Shown here piece after piece: positions 62,000 through 64,000 of a DNA stretch of 64,000 nt. The stretch lies in NCBI GenBank assembly GCA_037043235.1, contig JAWRVZ010000042.1, forward strand, positions 4,156,501-4,220,500. Direction: 5' to 3'. The position numbers were made by a program, and so were the translations under genes. Source of the DNA: Rhodeus uyekii. Lineage: Eukaryota; Chordata; Actinopteri; Cypriniformes; Acheilognathidae. Under the pieces are notes generated by a model, which saw only the letters and a program-made list of their open reading frames with translations, was not told the DNA's origin and searched no databases. The stretch's first letter is position 1. The number at the start of each line of letters is the position of its first letter.

Positions 62000-62229
62000 A
62001 AAAAGCAGGCGTGAAGGGCATGGAGAGTTTGCCACATCAAAGGGATGTTCCAGAAAGTTCCAGCCCCTGTCTACCCTGCCAGGAAGGCTGTGATTTCTGC
62101 AAGGACAACACGCCCTGTGTGGCCCGGGGTGACGGCGCCCTGCGTTTGGCAGTGCTTTCCTTCCAGGGCTTGTGCATGCTGGTGGATTTCATCAGTATGG
62201 TGCTTCTCTACCATTTCCGTAGGAACAAG
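62000..62229 (+). CDS. gpr158: gpr158 exon 4: Cys-rich linker and first transmembrane helix
   Basis: 230 nt, acceptor tttttttag|A, donor AAG|gtaagc, ending in phase 0 after residue 428. Residues 375-391 carry the tight cysteine cluster CLPCQEGCDFC...PC that precedes TM1 in GPR158. ALRLAVLSFQGLCMLVDF and ISMVLLYHFRRNK (398-428) form TM1 and the start of the first intracellular loop. TM2-TM7 and the long cytoplasmic tail lie beyond the window, so the gene is cut by the window end, not broken. Confidence 0.94.
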
Positions 62230-63459
62230 GTAAGCGTGTGCTGCCGGAGGGAGCTAATTAAGATGGCAACTGTTTCCATGAAGCACATCCTGTTCTTATA
62301 GGCACTGGGGTGTTTCCATGCTGAGTTACAATACAATTAGTCACTTGTACTCTGAGCGTACAGTATCGTGCCTGTTAGGTGACATTTGATTCCAAGTTAA
62401 ATTGGAAAGTAGACGATTTTGAGAGACATTGTTAGGAAAAATGCAAGTATAATATACATTGTGCACCGTTTTCATAATCATATTACAACCGGTGCTTGGA
62501 GTGAAAAAATAAATTGCTGCTACTCACCCAGGGATTGAAGGTGTATGGTATAATTAAAAAAACATTTAATTTAATGTTTGTATACGAGGGCATGCAGAAA
62601 CATACATACAATTGGTTCTACACTACCTATCAAGTGTATCTCTAAAAATTGGTTTAATTTGACTAATTTAACTAAACAGATCATTTTCATTATTAAGTTA
62701 GAATATAGACACACCTAATATTACTGTAATTGCCTAGACTGGCATTATATTTATTCCGTCTTAATAAACCCTACGTTTTTTTTTCCTTTTTTCCCTTTTT
62801 TCTAAATAACAGAACACGAATCAATCAATTGCCACTTTAAAGTGACATCAAAAACGTATATCTTTGTCACATTCAGCTGCTGGGTCATTATTTAGTAAAA
62901 ATAACTCCATGATGATTTCTTATTATCTTGTATCTTGTACTTCAAAGTTTTAGTTTAAATTGGCTCAGGTTAGGCAACCAAAAAGTCATTTTCATAGTGT
63001 TGTTGTGTCTTTAACCCTTAATTCTTTGCATGATGTTAATCTAATGCCACTCACAACAATGCATTTTCGCTGGAGGAAAACAATAGTTTGAGGACGTGTG
63101 AACGTAACGAAACATGTCCAATGGATGGGAAACCATTTTCCTGTATTCATTTTTGTATCGCTCCTGCTTAACATTATGCAAACAGCCTTTATGTCAAAGA
63201 ACTGCAGATGCAGATATCATGACAATCTATTGATAAGAACACACCTTGTTCTCAGATTCTGCCGCTGCAGACTAAGGAACATGCGGAATTGCTCTGACAC
63301 TGACTAAAAGACAGAGAGGAGCTTTATGAGGGATTAAGATGATCACAAATTATTGCAAAGATTATAAAGCTATTTGCAATTTTTAGGGGGCAGAGAAGAA
63401 ATAGGGCCTAGTGATGCCCCTGGTACCTGCAACATGAAGAGGTACAGAACAAGAAAACA
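62230..63459 (+). other. gpr158 intron 4, first part
   Basis: A/T-rich DNA with no supported gene or repeat. Small frames at 62992-63307 on both strands overlap each other and are not credible. Confidence 0.6.
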
Positions 63460-64000
63460 TCTTGTTACATATGTAACTTTGGTTCCCAGAAGAGGGAACA
63501 AGATGCTGCGTCGATAGACGCAATGGGAACGCTTTGCGTCACTGAACATAATAAAAAAACATGAAACACAATAACATTGATTCGGAGTGTGGATGAACGG
63601 ATGGCATCATAGAAGGGGATAACCCTGCAGTGGAATTTTCTTTAAGGAATATGCCATTTTTCTATTTTCTTTAAAGGAATATTTCTTTCCAGGATATGGT
63701 GTCAATCTGACAGGTAACTAGGTTCATCTGGCAATTACTGCACCATGAAGTGAAGAGTTTCCACTTCAAGGCATACAGCCGCCTCGTGGAAGGAGCTCTG
63801 GAGTGGAGGATGGTCCTCAACATCCTTGGATGAGAGACCAGACTCTATGAGCTGGGCCGCCTCAGGGGTCAGGCCCACAGTATCCATAGTTCTGGGCAAG
63901 GGGGATATACTGAGCAGGGGACAGGATGTCCCGCCTGATCGGGATCTCCCATGGAGGGCCAACGAAGAGAGATACCAGGTCTGATAACCATACTCTGCCT
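63460..64000 (-). mobile_element. DIRS-type element fragment, runs off the window
   Basis: At 63480-63540 'gttcccagaagagggaacaa' and 'gatgctgcgtcgatagacgc' resemble the terminal part of fish DIRS elements. On the minus strand, 63830-63735 read in a frame shifted from the nominal one gives TILHSRAPSTRRLYALKWKLF, minus one residue: the N-terminal block of the DIRS tyrosine recombinase. The upstream frame carries GLTPEAAQLIESGLSSKDVE. A frameshift lies between the two. The element continues past 64000. Confidence 0.7.

Noticed and set aside
1..64000. CRISPR array, operon, phage or other prokaryotic system
   Set aside because: No spaced direct repeats, no tightly packed genes and clear intron-containing vertebrate genes.

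Overview
The window looks like nuclear DNA of a teleost fish, most likely a cyprinid. It has intron-split vertebrate genes with canonical GT/AG junctions, AT-rich non-coding DNA, and interspersed repeats typical of carp-like fish: a tRNA-derived SINE with an 'agataaaagtgtctgccaaatg'-type tail, a 5S-rRNA-derived SINE, DIRS, Tc1, Tigger/pogo, hAT and LTR elements. There is no prokaryotic operon, CRISPR array or virus-like gene block. Species cannot be fixed from the sequence alone.

Two protein genes are supported, both on the + strand. (1) ptchd3-like (patched domain-containing 3), complete in four exons between 1866 and 6360 and predicted at 900 aa. It is a 12-TM RND/Patched-family membrane protein with a sterol-sensing-type domain. 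(2) gpr158 (metabotropic glycine receptor, class C orphan GPCR family). Its first four coding exons lie at 13279-14123, 25417-25522, 56416-56518 and 62000-62229. They encode 428 residues: signal peptide, Cache-type ectodomain, Cys-rich EGF-like linker and TM1. The rest of the receptor lies beyond the window. The reading frame is preserved across every junction of both genes. A CpG-rich, promoter-like region precedes gpr158 exon 1.

Layout: 1-1865 upstream of ptchd3; 1866-6360 ptchd3; 6361-13278 intergenic, with LINE remnants, a solo LTR, a SINE and then the CpG-rich promoter zone; 13279-64000 gpr158, whose introns 1 (11.3 kb), 2 (30.9 kb) and 3 (5.5 kb) hold most of the window. Intron 2 is a transposon accumulation zone: a solo LTR, a DIRS gag relic, several related Tigger/pogo-type elements (one with a recognisable CENP-B-type transposase relic and a nested insertion), a head-to-head LTR composite, a hAT-type element with a perfect 8-bp target duplication, and a Tc1 relic inside a foldback repeat. 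Introns 3 and 4 carry a 5S SINE and two DIRS fragments.

The two genes do not obviously work together. Both encode polytopic membrane proteins. My recollection is that human PTCHD3 and GPR158 are both on 10p12, so their adjacency here may be conserved synteny. I found no convincing previously undescribed system. The most interesting content is the nested, datable transposon architecture in the gpr158 introns.
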